DNA of 64,000 nucleotides from JACKJP01 sp050249695 (GTDB taxonomy: Bacteria; Pseudomonadota; Alphaproteobacteria; Rhizobiales; Tepidamorphaceae). Below are positions 9,227-17,462 of the stretch, in pieces. The stretch lies in contig JBFWQA010000005.1 of the NCBI GenBank assembly GCA_050249695.1, positions 62,001 to 126,000 on the forward strand, in the 5' to 3' direction. Below the pieces are notes generated by a model. That model saw only the letters and a list, made by a program, of their open reading frames with translations, did no database searches and was not told the DNA's origin. How positions within the stretch are numbered: position 1 is the stretch's first letter; each line of letters starts with the position of its first letter. The translations under genes were made by a program, and so were the position numbers.

Positions 9227-9664
9227 ATGAGGGCAGATTTTCCCACTCTCGATGAACTGAAATCGCAGGCCAGATCGTTGCGCGGCGCGCTCGCCGAGGC
9301 CGGTACCGACATAAGCCACAGCCATTCGCTGGAACTGGTCGCGCGTCAGCGCGGCTACCGCGACTGGAACACGCTGCATGCGGCTGTGGGCAATGCGCCG
9401 CCGCCGATCTATCTCACCCCCGGCGAGCGGGTACAGGGCCGCTATCTCGGCCAGCCTTTCGCCGGGCGGATTCTGTCCGTGGCACTGATCGCGGACGGGG
9501 CATTCCAGCGCATTACGCTGGAATTCGACGAGCCGGTCGATGTGGTGAAGTTCGACAGCTTCTCGGCTTTTCGCCGGCGCGTCAGCGCGACGATCGACGA
9601 GACAGGCGTTACCGCTGCCAGAACGTCGGACGGCGAACCCCACCTTCGCCTGCGCCGGGCCTGA
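9227..9664 (+). CDS. Glyoxalase-related small protein
   Basis: The product is 145 residues. Residues about 5-55 (LDELKSQARSLRGALAE and LELVARQRGYRDWNTLHA) match the short N-terminal module seen in proteins annotated as glyoxalase superfamily or glyoxalase-related; the C-terminal part (RVQGRYLGQPFAGRIL) looks like a small beta barrel. The metal-binding residues of a true glyoxalase I fold are not evident, so enzymatic activity should not be assumed. The ATG at 9227 is preferred because the longer in-frame start has no ribosome site. It sits as a single gene between two terminators inside the flagellar cluster, probably not flagellar. Confidence 0.55.
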   Translation: MRADFPTLDELKSQARSLRGALAEAGTDISHSHSLELVARQRGYRDWNTLHAAVGNAPPPIYLTPGERVQGRYLGQPFAGRILSVALIADGAFQRITLEFDEPVDVVKFDSFSAFRRRVSATIDETGVTAARTSDGEPHLRLRRA

Positions 9665-9695
9665 TGACCGGCGCTCGGGGGCATCCGGACGAAAG

Positions 9696-9727
9696 AAAAG
9701 GCGGCATGGAAGCCCTTGCCGCCTTTT
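9696..9727. terminator. Bidirectional terminator between glyoxalase-related gene and dksA
   Basis: An 11-bp perfect inverted repeat (AAAAGGCGGCA / TGCCGCCTTTT) with a 10-base loop lies between two convergent genes; the A and T runs at the arms allow termination on both strands. Confidence 0.8.
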
Positions 9728-9748
9728 TCTTCGACCCTCTGCTGCCGA

Positions 9749-10165
9749 TCAGTCGTCGCGATAGACCCGTTCGCGTCTTTCGTGCGCTTCCTGCGCCTCG
9801 ATCGACAGCGTCGCGATCGGCCGCGCGTCCAGACGCTTCAGGCTGATCGGCTCGCCGGTTTCCTCGCAATAGCCGTAGGTGCCGTCCTCGATCCGCTTCA
9901 GCGCCGCTTCGATCTTGGAGATCAGCTTGCGCTGCCGGTCGCGGGCCCTGAGCTCGATCGAACGGTCGGTTTCGGTGGACGCCCGGTCAGCAAGATCCGG
10001 GTGATGCTGGTTCTCATGCTGCAGATGCGCCAGAGTTTCCTTGCTCTCGCGCAGGATATCGTCCTTCCAGGCGAGCAGTTTCGCCTTGAAATACGCCCTT
10101 TGCCGTTCGTTCATGAACGGCTCGCTGTCGTCAAGGTTCAGCGTCACAATGTCATGTTTTGCCAT
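9749..10165 (-). CDS. dksA: RNA polymerase-binding transcription factor DksA
   Basis: DksA inserts a coiled coil into the RNA polymerase secondary channel and works with ppGpp in stringent control. The 138-residue protein has the coiled-coil region (YFKAKLLAWKDDILRES through RIEDGTYGYCEETGEPI) and an Ala/Asp-containing tip. The globular domain keeps one Cys only (YGYCEETGEP) and lacks the other zinc-finger cysteines, as known for many alphaproteobacterial members. The start at 10165 (MAKHDIVTL) has a GGGAG ribosome site; the upstream extension is not conserved-looking. A dksA next to fliX/flgI is a common order in this class. Confidence 0.92.
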   Translation of the reverse strand: MAKHDIVTLNLDDSEPFMNERQRAYFKAKLLAWKDDILRESKETLAHLQHENQHHPDLADRASTETDRSIELRARDRQRKLISKIEAALKRIEDGTYGYCEETGEPISLKRLDARPIATLSIEAQEAHERRERVYRDD

Positions 10166-10329
10166 CGACGGCGAACTCCCGTGATCCGTCAATTCGGGCC
10201 GCTTTATAGAGGCACCCCGGCGGCGAAACAATACGAAAACATCTCAAAATTGTGAGAGTGCCGCCCTCCTTTGGAATGAAGCGGAGCCGGCGCGACCGAC
10301 GATACGCGCCGCAAGGGCGCCAAACCGTC

Positions 10330-10752
10330 TCAAAAGAGCGGATTCTTGCCCAGCTTGGCCAGTTCCACATGGGCGCGGAGTTCGATTTCGGCGAGGATTG
10401 CCTTGAGCCGCGGGTCGCTCGAATTGTCCGTTCTTTGCCTTAAGATGGCCGTCAGCCTGTCCAGCTTTTCCTCATCGATGCGCCCGGCGAGAAAGTCTGC
10501 TTTCAGTGATTCGAGCGTATCGAGCATATCCCGGCCATGCTCGATCGCTTTGCGCTGCCTGGATTCGTCCGGGTCCACTGCCTGCAGGGCGAGCAACGCA
10601 TCGACGCCGCTTAGCGGGGAGAAGCCAGAGACGGCGCCGCCACGACTGACATCTGCATCTTCGTCCAGGGAGAAGGGGCCCCCGGCACCCGAACGGTTCC
10701 GGCGCTTCGCCGCCGTTGTGCCCGCAACGCTGCCCCCCGTTTCTATTCTCAC
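10330..10752 (-). CDS. fliX: Flagellar assembly regulator FliX
   Basis: FliX couples early basal-body assembly to activation of the sigma54 activator FlbD in Caulobacter. The 140-residue product has a disordered N-terminus and a helical C-terminal domain with SGVDALLALQAVDP, LESLKADFLAGRI and LAEIELRAHVELAKLG, which match the FliX family. It is divergent from flgI, the usual arrangement. A CtrA-like box lies 48-62 bp upstream of its start. FlbD itself is not in the window. Confidence 0.88.
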   Translation of the reverse strand: MRIETGGSVAGTTAAKRRNRSGAGGPFSLDEDADVSRGGAVSGFSPLSGVDALLALQAVDPDESRQRKAIEHGRDMLDTLESLKADFLAGRIDEEKLDRLTAILRQRTDNSSDPRLKAILAEIELRAHVELAKLGKNPLF

Positions 10753-10799
10753 CGCCGCACCTGTCCGTTCCCCGTTTCCGGAACGCTAGGGCGAACACG

Positions 10800-10814
10800 T
10801 TAACGCATCATTAA
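10800..10814 (-). promoter_or_regulatory. Full CtrA-like box between fliX and flgI
   Basis: TTAA-cgcatca-TTAA is an exact match to the CtrA consensus TTAA-N7-TTAA, 48 bp upstream of the fliX start codon. fliX is a CtrA-dependent early gene in Caulobacter. Next to it (10815-10842) is an 11-bp direct repeat CCGCCCGGCAG with 17-bp periodicity that could be another protein-binding site. Confidence 0.6.
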
Positions 10815-10929
10815 CCGCCCGGCAGCTTTTGCCGCCCGGCAGTATTTCGCCGGCATCCCGTTTCGGGAGGATGCTCCCCGAATGAAGTTATGGCTATGTA
10901 ATCATTATGAATTTCTCTCCGGTGCAATC

Positions 10930-10944
10930 TGGCACGACTTTCGC
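10930..10944 (+). promoter_or_regulatory. Sigma54-like promoter for flgI operon
   Basis: TGGCAC-gactt-TCGC fits TGGCAC-N5-TTGC with one mismatch and correct GG-GC spacing. The predicted transcript start is about 10956, so the longer in-frame flgI start at 10907 would lie upstream of the message; this fixes the flgI start at 10982. Confidence 0.6.
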
Positions 10945-10981
10945 AAAGGACTCTTCCGCCACGACCGGCAGGAGATCCGCA

Positions 10982-12124
10982 ATGATGAAGACGACGCAAA
11001 TCGCCAGGGCAGTCCTTTCCCTCGCTCTGGCCGCCGCCCTGGTCCTGCCGGCGACGGCGGACGGAATCGGGACGGCGCGGCCGACATCGCGGATCAAGGA
11101 CCTGGTCGACATCGAAGGCGTCCGCGAGAACCAATTGATAGGTTACGGGCTTGTCGTGGGCCTCAATGGTACGGGCGACTCCCTCAACAATGCGCCCTTC
11201 ACCCTGCAAAGCCTGCAGGCCATGCTCGAACGGCTCGGCGTCAACACGCGCGGTGCGAACATGCGCACCAAGAATGTCGCCGCCGTCATGGTCACCGCCA
11301 ATCTTCCCGCCTTCGCCACCCAGGGCACACGGATGGATGTTTCCGTGTCGGCGCTCGGCGACGCGGGCAGCCTTCAGGGCGGAACGCTTCTCGTCACCCC
11401 GCTGCTTGGCGCCGACGGCGAAGTCTATTCGGTGGCGCAGGGACCGGTCGCGATCGCGGGTTTCGAGGCTTCGGGCGCTGCGGCGTCGGTGACCCGCGGC
11501 GTGCCCACTTCCGGGCGCATCGCCAATGGTGGCCTTGTGGAACGCGAGATCCATTTCGCCCTTGCCGGCGCCAGGGAGTTGCGCCTGAGCCTGCGCAATC
11601 CCGATCTCACCACCGCCCGCCGCATCGCCAACACGATCAACGATTTCCTCGGCCCGAAAGTCGCCGAAAGCATCGATCCGGCCACGGTGCTGCTGAGCAA
11701 GCCTGAGGGCATTCATGAAAACATGGTGTCGCTGCTCACCCAGATCGAGCAGCTCAGGGTCGAACCCGATCAGCAGGCGCGCGTCGTCATCGACGAACAA
11801 TCCGGCATCATCGTCATGGGCGCCGACGTCAGGGTCTCCACCGTCGCCGTCGCGCAGGGAAACCTGACCGTCACGATCGCCGAAAGTCCTGCCGTGAGCC
11901 AGCCCGCACCCTTTTCCGATGGCGAGACCGTCGTGGTCCCGCGCACCGACGTCACCGTCACCGACGACAGCGACCGCCAGCTCGCCGTGCTGCGCGAGAG
12001 CGTCAGCCTTCAGGAACTGGTGGACGGGCTCAATGCGCTGGGGATCGGGCCGCGCGACCTGATTTCCATCCTCCAGGCGATCAAGGCCGCAGGCGCCCTT
12101 CAGGCCGAAATCGAGGTGATGTGA
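10982..12124 (+). CDS. flgI: Flagellar P-ring protein FlgI
   Basis: FlgI forms the periplasmic P-ring around the rod. The 380-residue precursor begins MMKTTQIARAV with a signal peptide ending near LPATADG, then the FlgI signature SRIKDLVDIEGVRENQLIGYG (first 20 residues of the mature protein), GTGDSLNNAPFTLQSLQ and the C-terminal VSLQELVDGLNALGIGPRDL. The start was chosen from the GGAG ribosome site and the upstream sigma54-like promoter. Its stop overlaps the start of the rod-binding gene. Confidence 0.95.
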   Translation: MMKTTQIARAVLSLALAAALVLPATADGIGTARPTSRIKDLVDIEGVRENQLIGYGLVVGLNGTGDSLNNAPFTLQSLQAMLERLGVNTRGANMRTKNVAAVMVTANLPAFATQGTRMDVSVSALGDAGSLQGGTLLVTPLLGADGEVYSVAQGPVAIAGFEASGAAASVTRGVPTSGRIANGGLVEREIHFALAGARELRLSLRNPDLTTARRIANTINDFLGPKVAESIDPATVLLSKPEGIHENMVSLLTQIEQLRVEPDQQARVVIDEQSGIIVMGADVRVSTVAVAQGNLTVTIAESPAVSQPAPFSDGETVVVPRTDVTVTDDSDRQLAVLRESVSLQELVDGLNALGIGPRDLISILQAIKAAGALQAEIEVM

Positions 12125-12441
12125 TGAACGCACAGACCCTTCAGACGATCAGTCCGGCGCTCCTTTCCGGGGTACGGAGGCAGCCGTCCGTCGCCGGTCC
12201 CGGCGGGGCGCATACCGCAGCGGCTGCGGCCAAGGAATTCGAGCAGGTCTTCATTTCGCAGATGCTCGGCCAGATGTTTTCCGGCCTCACGACCGACGGC
12301 CCGTTCGGCGGCGGAGCCGGCGAGGAGGCCTTCCGCGGTTTTCTCACGGATGAATATGCCCGCCAGATCAGCGCGTCCGGCGGCTTCGGTCTTGCCGAAG
12401 ATGTCCAGCGCGAACTGCTTTCCCTTCAGGAGATCAAGTAG
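12124..12441 (+). CDS. flgJ: FlgJ-like rod-binding protein (no muramidase domain)
   Basis: The product is 105 residues and corresponds only to the N-terminal rod-binding domain of FlgJ: AAKEFEQVFISQMLGQMFSGL and EEAFRGFLTDEYARQIS, then a terminal helix. Alphaproteobacterial FlgJ proteins usually lack the peptidoglycan hydrolase half, so this is not a truncation. The ATG overlaps the flgI stop (TGATG), so it is translationally coupled; a GTG three bases upstream is the alternative start. Confidence 0.88.
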   Translation: MNAQTLQTISPALLSGVRRQPSVAGPGGAHTAAAAAKEFEQVFISQMLGQMFSGLTTDGPFGGGAGEEAFRGFLTDEYARQISASGGFGLAEDVQRELLSLQEIK

Positions 12442-12442
12442 G

Positions 12443-12943
12443 ATGACCCACGCCCCCATCGCAAATTCTGGTCAGCATCAGGACGTGCCGCTGCGAGCGA
12501 TCGCCGGCCGCGAGCAGGCCGGCATCTTCTTCGACGATCTTCAGGAAACCATCTCGCAGCTGCTCGATGTTCTGGAAGCGGAGACCGGGTTGCTGCGTGC
12601 CGGCAAGGTCGAGGATTCCATGGCGCTGGCGGCCAAGAAGACCGCCCTTGCCACCACCTATGCCCGGCGCATCGAAATCCTCAAGGCGAACGCGGATATG
12701 CTCGGACGGCTCGTGCCCGTGGAGGTCGACAAGTTGCGCCGCCGCCGCGAGGCGATCGAACAGGCGCTGCGGACCAACCTCGCCGTTCTCTCGGCCGCCC
12801 GTGCCGTTTCCGACGCGCTGGTCAAGGGCGTGGCCGGCGAAGTCGCCCGCAAACAGTCCGGGCCCTCCGTCTATGGCGGCGACGCGGCAAGAAGGGCCAC
12901 TTCCGCAGGAGCGGTTCCTATCGCCGTGGACAGGGCATTGTAG
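12443..12943 (+). CDS. FlgN-like flagellar export chaperone
   Basis: The product is 166 residues and mostly helical, with a coiled-coil segment (about 28-95: FFDDLQETISQLLDVLEAE, SMALAAKKTALATTY) similar to FlgN chaperones, which escort the hook-filament junction proteins FlgK and FlgL. It starts one base after the flgJ stop with an AGGAG site. FlgN sequences diverge strongly, so the assignment rests on helical pattern, size and position in the flgI-flgJ operon. Confidence 0.65.
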   Translation: MTHAPIANSGQHQDVPLRAIAGREQAGIFFDDLQETISQLLDVLEAETGLLRAGKVEDSMALAAKKTALATTYARRIEILKANADMLGRLVPVEVDKLRRRREAIEQALRTNLAVLSAARAVSDALVKGVAGEVARKQSGPSVYGGDAARRATSAGAVPIAVDRAL

Positions 12944-13084
12944 GCGCGGCTTTTCGATCTGCGCCACAACCGGAAAATTTTGCCTAACTGATTAACCGAA
13001 GATTCATCCGACACCCTTATCCTGCCCATGTTCGAATGGGTGTTTCCCGCGTTTGAGGGCAATCAGGCCCCTTGGGAGTCGGAC

Positions 13085-13495
13085 ATGGAATCGTATGCCG
13101 TTGCCAGGCCGGGGATTGCGCCCCAGGCCCCCGAATTCAGGCCCTCGGAGCAGCGCAGCTCCGTGGCAACGAGTCTCGATTCGCACAAGGCCGTCTCGTC
13201 CGCCGGATCTGCCGAAAAGAGCGGCGACCGTCCCTCGGACCGATACCCGGCAGGCTACGAAGAACAGCGCAAACAGGGACGCGAGCTGGATTTTGCCGTG
13301 GAGACGGGCGACCTTGTCTACAAGGCCCTGGACATCTCGACCGGCGACATTGTCTGGCAGTGGCCCGCCCAGTCGATGATCCGCCTGCGCGAATATCTTC
13401 AGAACGAGTACCCGGCCGACGCCCCCGACGCGCCCCCGTCGGAGACAGCGGCTCCTACCGCCGAGACTGCGCACGCAGTCGACCGGCTCGCCTGA
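13085..13495 (+). CDS. FlaG-like flagellar protein
   Basis: The product is 136 residues: a disordered N-terminus (about 1-62) and a C-terminal domain with LDFAVETGDLVYKALD, STGDIVWQWPAQSMIRL, the pattern of FlaG (a beta hairpin with the TG-turn followed by QxP and a leucine-rich helix). FlaG proteins influence filament length and lie beside flagellin genes, as here. The ATG at 13085 has a GGGAG site; the longer start at 13028 would place the disordered part without a ribosome site. Confidence 0.55.
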   Translation: MESYAVARPGIAPQAPEFRPSEQRSSVATSLDSHKAVSSAGSAEKSGDRPSDRYPAGYEEQRKQGRELDFAVETGDLVYKALDISTGDIVWQWPAQSMIRLREYLQNEYPADAPDAPPSETAAPTAETAHAVDRLA

Positions 13496-13555
13496 TTCAC
13501 AAAGCATTAACCGAACCCGGAAAGTCTTTGTACGGGTTGCGGTTGCGCCGTCCGG

Positions 13556-13594
13556 TTAACGCTGTTTTAAGCGCCCTCCGGCATGCTCCACGCT
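13556..13594 (+). promoter_or_regulatory. CtrA-like box plus sigma54-like promoter upstream of first flagellin
   Basis: TTAA-cgctgtt-TTAA (13556-13570) is an exact CtrA-type match. Nine bases downstream, CGGCAT-gctcc-ACGC (13579-13593) keeps the GG/GC pair at 12-bp spacing of a sigma54 promoter but is weaker than consensus. The second flagellin has a similar arrangement at 15370-15406. Confidence 0.45.
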
Positions 13595-13656
13595 GCGTCT
13601 CAGGAAGAGGCGTGCGTTGTAAGTATCGTTGCGTAACCTAGAAAAGGTAATTTCTC

Positions 13657-15270
13657 ATGTCTGATATCGTCCTCTCGAAGGCCGTACGCTCCAACCTGCT
13701 CAACCTGCAGAACACGGCGAGCCTTCTGTCCAAGACCCAGGAGCGCCTGTCGACCGGCAAGAAGGTCAACTCCGCGCTCGACAATCCGACCAACTTCTTC
13801 ACCGCTTCCTCGCTGAACAGCCGCGCTTCCGATCTCGGACGTCTGCTCGATTCGGTGTCGAACGCCATCCAGACCATCGAAGCTGCCGATAACGGCATCT
13901 CCGCCATCACCAAGCTCGTCGAAACGGCCCAGTCCACCGCCCGCCAGGCGCTGCAGACCGCCGCGACCGTCGAATCGCCCGTAGCGGCGACCGCCGGCAC
14001 CTTCAACGCCGGCACCTTCTCGGAAGTTGACCTTTCGGGCGCCGGCTCAGCGGCAACGGCCGGCACGCTCGCCGGCGCCGCCTTCACGACAGTCGATATC
14101 TCCGGCGGCTCGGACGCGATCTCCTTCGACCTGACGGTCGACGGCGGTTCGGCGACGACCATCACGATCGACGCCGCGGCGGTCACCGCCTACAACACGG
14201 CCAACTCCACGACCCTCGACGCTGCGGCGCTGACGGCGCAGGACATCGCCGACCTGATCAACGACCAGGCCGGCGCGACGGTCGCTTCGCTCAACGGCGG
14301 CAATATCGACCTGACGTCCACGACGACCGGCTCCGGTTCGTCAATTGCGGTTGCGAGCTATTCTGCAACTGTCTCCGGCGGTTCTACAGGCATCGCGGAC
14401 GGTTCCGACACCGGCGACGCTGCCGTCGCCGGCGACTCCATCAGCTTCGACCTGACGCTCGATGGCGGCACGGCCACCACGATCACCATCGATTCGGCGG
14501 CGGTGACGGCCTACAACACGGCCAACTCCACCTCCCTCGACGCCTCGGCGCTTTCGGCGGATGACATCGCCGACCTGATCAATGACCAGGCCGGTGCGAC
14601 CGTGGTGACAGTCGGTACCGGTGGTGACCTGACCTTCACCTCTACGACGACGGGGGCCTCCTCTTCGGTGGCCGTCGCCAGCTATGCCGCCACGGTCAGC
14701 GGCGGCTCCACCGGCATCGCGAACGCTTCCGATACCGGTTCTGCGGCTTCGACGACGGAAATCGCCAATCCGAAGCGGGACGAGTATGTCACGCAGTTCA
14801 ACGAGCTGCGCGACCAGATCGACCAACTGACCAAGGATGCCGGCTTCAACGGCGTCAACCTGCTGAACGGCGACAGCCTTTCGGTGCTGTTCAACGAGGA
14901 CGGTTCCTCCTCGCTCGACATCACCGGCGTCACCTATGACTCCGCAGGCCTCGGCATCAGTGCCGTCGCCGCTGGTGGCTTCGACGACAATGACGACGTC
15001 AACGCCGCGCTGGCAGAACTCGGCGATGCCGTCGACACGCTGCGCACGCAGTCCTCGGCCTTCGGCTCGAACCTGTCGATCGTCGAGACCCGTCAGGACT
15101 TCACCAACAACCTGATCAACACGCTGGAGACCGGTGCGTCGAACCTGACGCTCGCCGACACCAACGAGGAAGCGGCGAACCTGCTGGCTTTGCAGACCCG
15201 CCAGCAGCTCTCCTCCACGGCGCTCTCGCTGGCCTCCCAGGCCGATCAGAACGTCCTGCGCCTGTTCTAA
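13657..15270 (+). CDS. Flagellin (537 residues, two 107-residue inserts)
   Basis: Filament subunit. The conserved N-terminal D0/D1 region (residues 1-105, LNLQNTASLLSKTQERLSTG, LDNPTNFFTASSLNSRASDL) and C-terminal D1/D0 region (about 375-537, ending LSLASQADQNVLRLF) are typical of alphaproteobacterial flagellins. Between them are about 1.7 copies of a 22-residue Ala/Gly/Thr-rich repeat (113-149) and two copies of a 107-residue unit (starting at 153 and 260; ISFDL, TTITID, AAVTAYNTANST, DLINDQAGATV) that resembles the Flagellin_IN module. These form a surface-exposed domain. A second flagellin follows in tandem; FlbT and FlaF are downstream. Confidence 0.95.
   Translation: MSDIVLSKAVRSNLLNLQNTASLLSKTQERLSTGKKVNSALDNPTNFFTASSLNSRASDLGRLLDSVSNAIQTIEAADNGISAITKLVETAQSTARQALQTAATVESPVAATAGTFNAGTFSEVDLSGAGSAATAGTLAGAAFTTVDISGGSDAISFDLTVDGGSATTITIDAAAVTAYNTANSTTLDAAALTAQDIADLINDQAGATVASLNGGNIDLTSTTTGSGSSIAVASYSATVSGGSTGIADGSDTGDAAVAGDSISFDLTLDGGTATTITIDSAAVTAYNTANSTSLDASALSADDIADLINDQAGATVVTVGTGGDLTFTSTTTGASSSVAVASYAATVSGGSTGIANASDTGSAASTTEIANPKRDEYVTQFNELRDQIDQLTKDAGFNGVNLLNGDSLSVLFNEDGSSSLDITGVTYDSAGLGISAVAAGGFDDNDDVNAALAELGDAVDTLRTQSSAFGSNLSIVETRQDFTNNLINTLETGASNLTLADTNEEAANLLALQTRQQLSSTALSLASQADQNVLRLF
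13675..13962 (+). repeat. 5' block shared by both flagellin genes, copy 1
   Basis: This 288-bp block encoding the N-terminal D0/D1 region matches 15480-15767 with two silent mismatches that I could find by direct reading. Identity at synonymous sites points to recent duplication or gene conversion. Confidence 0.9.
14113..14742 (+). repeat. Two tandem 321-bp units inside the first flagellin
   Basis: Unit A (14113-14433) and unit B (14434-14742, slightly shorter at its end) encode the 107-residue module. Unit A is closer at the DNA level to unit 2 of the second flagellin than to its own neighbour, which suggests exchange between the genes. Confidence 0.85.
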
Positions 15271-15377
15271 GATACGGCGCGTACTTCAAGTCAGCGGCGG
15301 GGCCGAAAGCCCCGCCGCTTTTGCTTTTGGGCGCATCATTAACGAGGGCAGCACCGCCGAAACCAGCCGTTAACCAT
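15040..15377 (+). repeat. 3' block shared by both flagellin genes, copy 1
   Basis: A 338-bp block covers the last 77 codons, the stop, the terminator and about 55 bp beyond. It matches 17232-17569 with one mismatch (g at 15356, a at 17548). The identity runs past the coding region into the terminator and the TTAACCAT motif. Confidence 0.92.
15293..15322 (+). terminator. Terminator after first flagellin
   Basis: An 11-bp perfect stem (AGCGGCGGGGC / GCCCCGCCGCT) with a cgaaa loop is followed by a T tract. It lies between the two flagellins, so each flagellin can be transcribed as its own unit. Confidence 0.88.
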
Positions 15378-15406
15378 GTTTTATCGCTTTTCGGAGAAGC
15401 TTTCGC
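15370..15406 (+). promoter_or_regulatory. CtrA-like half-matched box and weak sigma54-like site upstream of second flagellin
   Basis: TTAA-ccatgtt-TTAT (7 of 8 fixed bases) is followed by CGGAGA-agctt-TCGC, which keeps GG and GC 12 bp apart. The order and spacing parallel the first flagellin promoter region, although the sigma54-like element is degenerate. Confidence 0.35.
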
Positions 15407-15461
15407 ACGCCTCAGAATGAGGCAACCGAAACTTTGGTTTCCCAGGAAAGGGGATAAAAGC

Positions 15462-17462
15462 ATGTCCGAGATCGTCCTTTCGAAGGCCGTACGCTCCAAT
15501 CTGCTCAACCTGCAGAACACGGCGAGCCTTCTGTCCAAGACCCAGGAGCGCCTGTCGACCGGCAAGAAGGTCAACTCCGCGCTCGACAATCCGACCAACT
15601 TCTTCACCGCTTCCTCGCTGAACAGCCGCGCTTCCGATCTCGGACGTCTGCTCGATTCGGTGTCGAACGCCATCCAGACCATCGAAGCTGCCGATAACGG
15701 CATCTCCGCCATCACCAAGCTCGTCGAAACGGCCCAGTCCACCGCCCGTCAGGCGCTGCAGACCGCCAATACCGTCGAGACCACGACTGCGGCGACCGCA
15801 GGCACTTTCGACGCCGGCACTTTCTCGGCAGTCGACGTCAGCGGCGCGGGCGCGTCCGCATCCGCCGGCACGCTGGCCGGTGGCGCCTTCTCTGCCCTCG
15901 ATCTTTCCGGTGCCGGTTCTTCCGCAACCGCGGGCACGCTCGCCGGTGGCGCCTTCTCCACCGTCGACATCAGCACTGGTGGCGATGCGATTTCCTTCGA
16001 CGTCGCGGTCGACGGCGGTTCGGCGACGACCATCACGATCGACGCCGCGGCGGTCACCGCCTACAATACGGCCAACTCCACGACCCTCGACGCTGCGGCG
16101 CTGACGGCTCAGGACATCGCCGATCTGATCAACGATCAGGCCGGTGCGGCCATCGCTTCCTTGAACGGCGGCAATATTGACCTTGCCTCCACTACGACGG
16201 GTTCCGGCTCGTCCATCACGGTGTCCAGCTATTCGGCGACCGTGACGGGCGGCTCGACCGGCATCTCTGACGGCACCGACACGGGTGATGCCGCGGTCCC
16301 GGCGGACTCCATCTCCTTCGACCTGACGGTCGACGGCGGTTCGGCGACGACCATCACGATCGACGCCGCGGCGGTCACCGCTTACAACACGGCCAACTCC
16401 ACGACTCTCGACGCTGCCAACCTCTCAGCCCAAGATGTCGTCGACCTGATCAACGACCAGGCCGGCGCGACGGTCGCTTCGCTCAACGGCGGCAATATCG
16501 ACCTGACGTCCACGACGACCGGCGCGGGATCTTCCATCGCTGTCTCCAGCTATGCGGCGACAGTTTCCGGCGGCTCCACCGGCATCGCCGATGGTTCCGA
16601 CACCGGTTCGGCGGCGAGTTCGGCTGACTCTATCAGCTTTGATCTCACCATCGATGGCGGAACGGCGACCACGATCACGATCGATGATGCGGCGGTGACG
16701 GCTTACAACACGGCCAACTCCACCTCGTTCGATTCGTCGGCGCTGACGGCAGCCAACATCGCCGCCCTCATCAATGACCAGGCCGGCGCCACGGTGGCCA
16801 CGGTCGGCACAGGCGGAGATCTCACCTTCACCTCCGCCACGACGGGGACCGGTTCTTCGGTGGCTGTCAGCAGCTACTCGGCCACCGTCTCCGGCGGTTC
16901 CACCGGCATCGCGGATGCGTCGGACACCGGTTCTGCCGCCTCCACGACACAGGTCGCCAATCCGAAGCGGGACGAGTATGTGACGCAGTTCAACGAGCTG
17001 CGTGACCAGATCGACCAGCTTGCCAAGGATGCCGGCTTCAACGGCGTCAACCTGCTGAACGGCGACAGCCTTTCGGTGCTGTTCAACGAGGACGGTTCCT
17101 CCTCGCTCGACATCACCGGCGTCTCTTACGACTCCGCCGGCCTCGGCATCACCGCCGTTGCCAGCGGCGGCTTCGACGACAATGCGGATATCAACGCCGC
17201 CCTGGCCGAACTGGGCAGCGCAATCGATACTCTGCGCACGCAGTCCTCGGCCTTCGGCTCGAACCTGTCGATCGTCGAGACCCGTCAGGACTTCACCAAC
17301 AACCTGATCAACACGCTGGAGACCGGTGCGTCGAACCTGACGCTCGCCGACACCAACGAGGAAGCGGCGAACCTGCTGGCTTTGCAGACCCGCCAGCAGC
17401 TCTCCTCCACGGCGCTCTCGCTGGCCTCCCAGGCCGATCAGAACGTCCTGCGCCTGTTCTAA
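15462..17462 (+). CDS. Flagellin (666 residues, three 107-residue inserts)
   Basis: Second filament subunit, with the same conserved ends as the upstream flagellin. The variable middle has about 2.7 copies of the 22-residue repeat (113-171, AGTLAGGAFS) and three 107-residue units starting at residues 175, 282 and 389. Its extra 129 residues relative to the first flagellin equal exactly one 107-residue plus one 22-residue unit. The start at 15462 (MSEIVLSKAV) has an AGGAAAGGGG ribosome site and aligns with the first flagellin; in-frame codons upstream run through the terminator of the previous gene. Confidence 0.95.
   Translation: MSEIVLSKAVRSNLLNLQNTASLLSKTQERLSTGKKVNSALDNPTNFFTASSLNSRASDLGRLLDSVSNAIQTIEAADNGISAITKLVETAQSTARQALQTANTVETTTAATAGTFDAGTFSAVDVSGAGASASAGTLAGGAFSALDLSGAGSSATAGTLAGGAFSTVDISTGGDAISFDVAVDGGSATTITIDAAAVTAYNTANSTTLDAAALTAQDIADLINDQAGAAIASLNGGNIDLASTTTGSGSSITVSSYSATVTGGSTGISDGTDTGDAAVPADSISFDLTVDGGSATTITIDAAAVTAYNTANSTTLDAANLSAQDVVDLINDQAGATVASLNGGNIDLTSTTTGAGSSIAVSSYAATVSGGSTGIADGSDTGSAASSADSISFDLTIDGGTATTITIDDAAVTAYNTANSTSFDSSALTAANIAALINDQAGATVATVGTGGDLTFTSATTGTGSSVAVSSYSATVSGGSTGIADASDTGSAASTTQVANPKRDEYVTQFNELRDQIDQLAKDAGFNGVNLLNGDSLSVLFNEDGSSSLDITGVSYDSAGLGITAVASGGFDDNADINAALAELGSAIDTLRTQSSAFGSNLSIVETRQDFTNNLINTLETGASNLTLADTNEEAANLLALQTRQQLSSTALSLASQADQNVLRLF
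15480..15767 (+). repeat. 5' block shared by both flagellin genes, copy 2
   Basis: Second copy of the 288-bp block found at 13675-13962. Confidence 0.9.
15984..16947 (+). repeat. Three tandem 321-bp units inside the second flagellin
   Basis: Units begin at 15984, 16305 and 16626 and each encodes a 107-residue module. The third unit (with DLTFTS in place of NIDLTS) corresponds to unit B of the first flagellin, so the extra copy here appears to be a duplication of the first type. Confidence 0.85.

Noticed and set aside
8066..9643. 525-codon minus-strand frame across flgA end, flgH and the glyoxalase-related gene
   Set aside because: It crosses a strong terminator and three recognised genes and reads as low-complexity charged sequence.
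9749..10165. DksA treated as damaged because three zinc-finger cysteines are missing
   Set aside because: Alphaproteobacterial DksA proteins commonly keep a single Cys here; the rest of the protein is intact.
10242..10258. Short inverted repeat tctca / tgaga upstream of dksA
   Set aside because: Only five paired bases with a six-base loop; too weak to call an operator or terminator.
12124..12441. FlgJ treated as truncated pseudogene
   Set aside because: In this class FlgJ normally consists of the rod-binding domain only, and the gene is translationally coupled to flgI.
13657..17462. CRISPR-like array because of regularly spaced repeats
   Set aside because: The period is 321 bp within an open reading frame and encodes a protein module; there are no short repeats with unique spacers.
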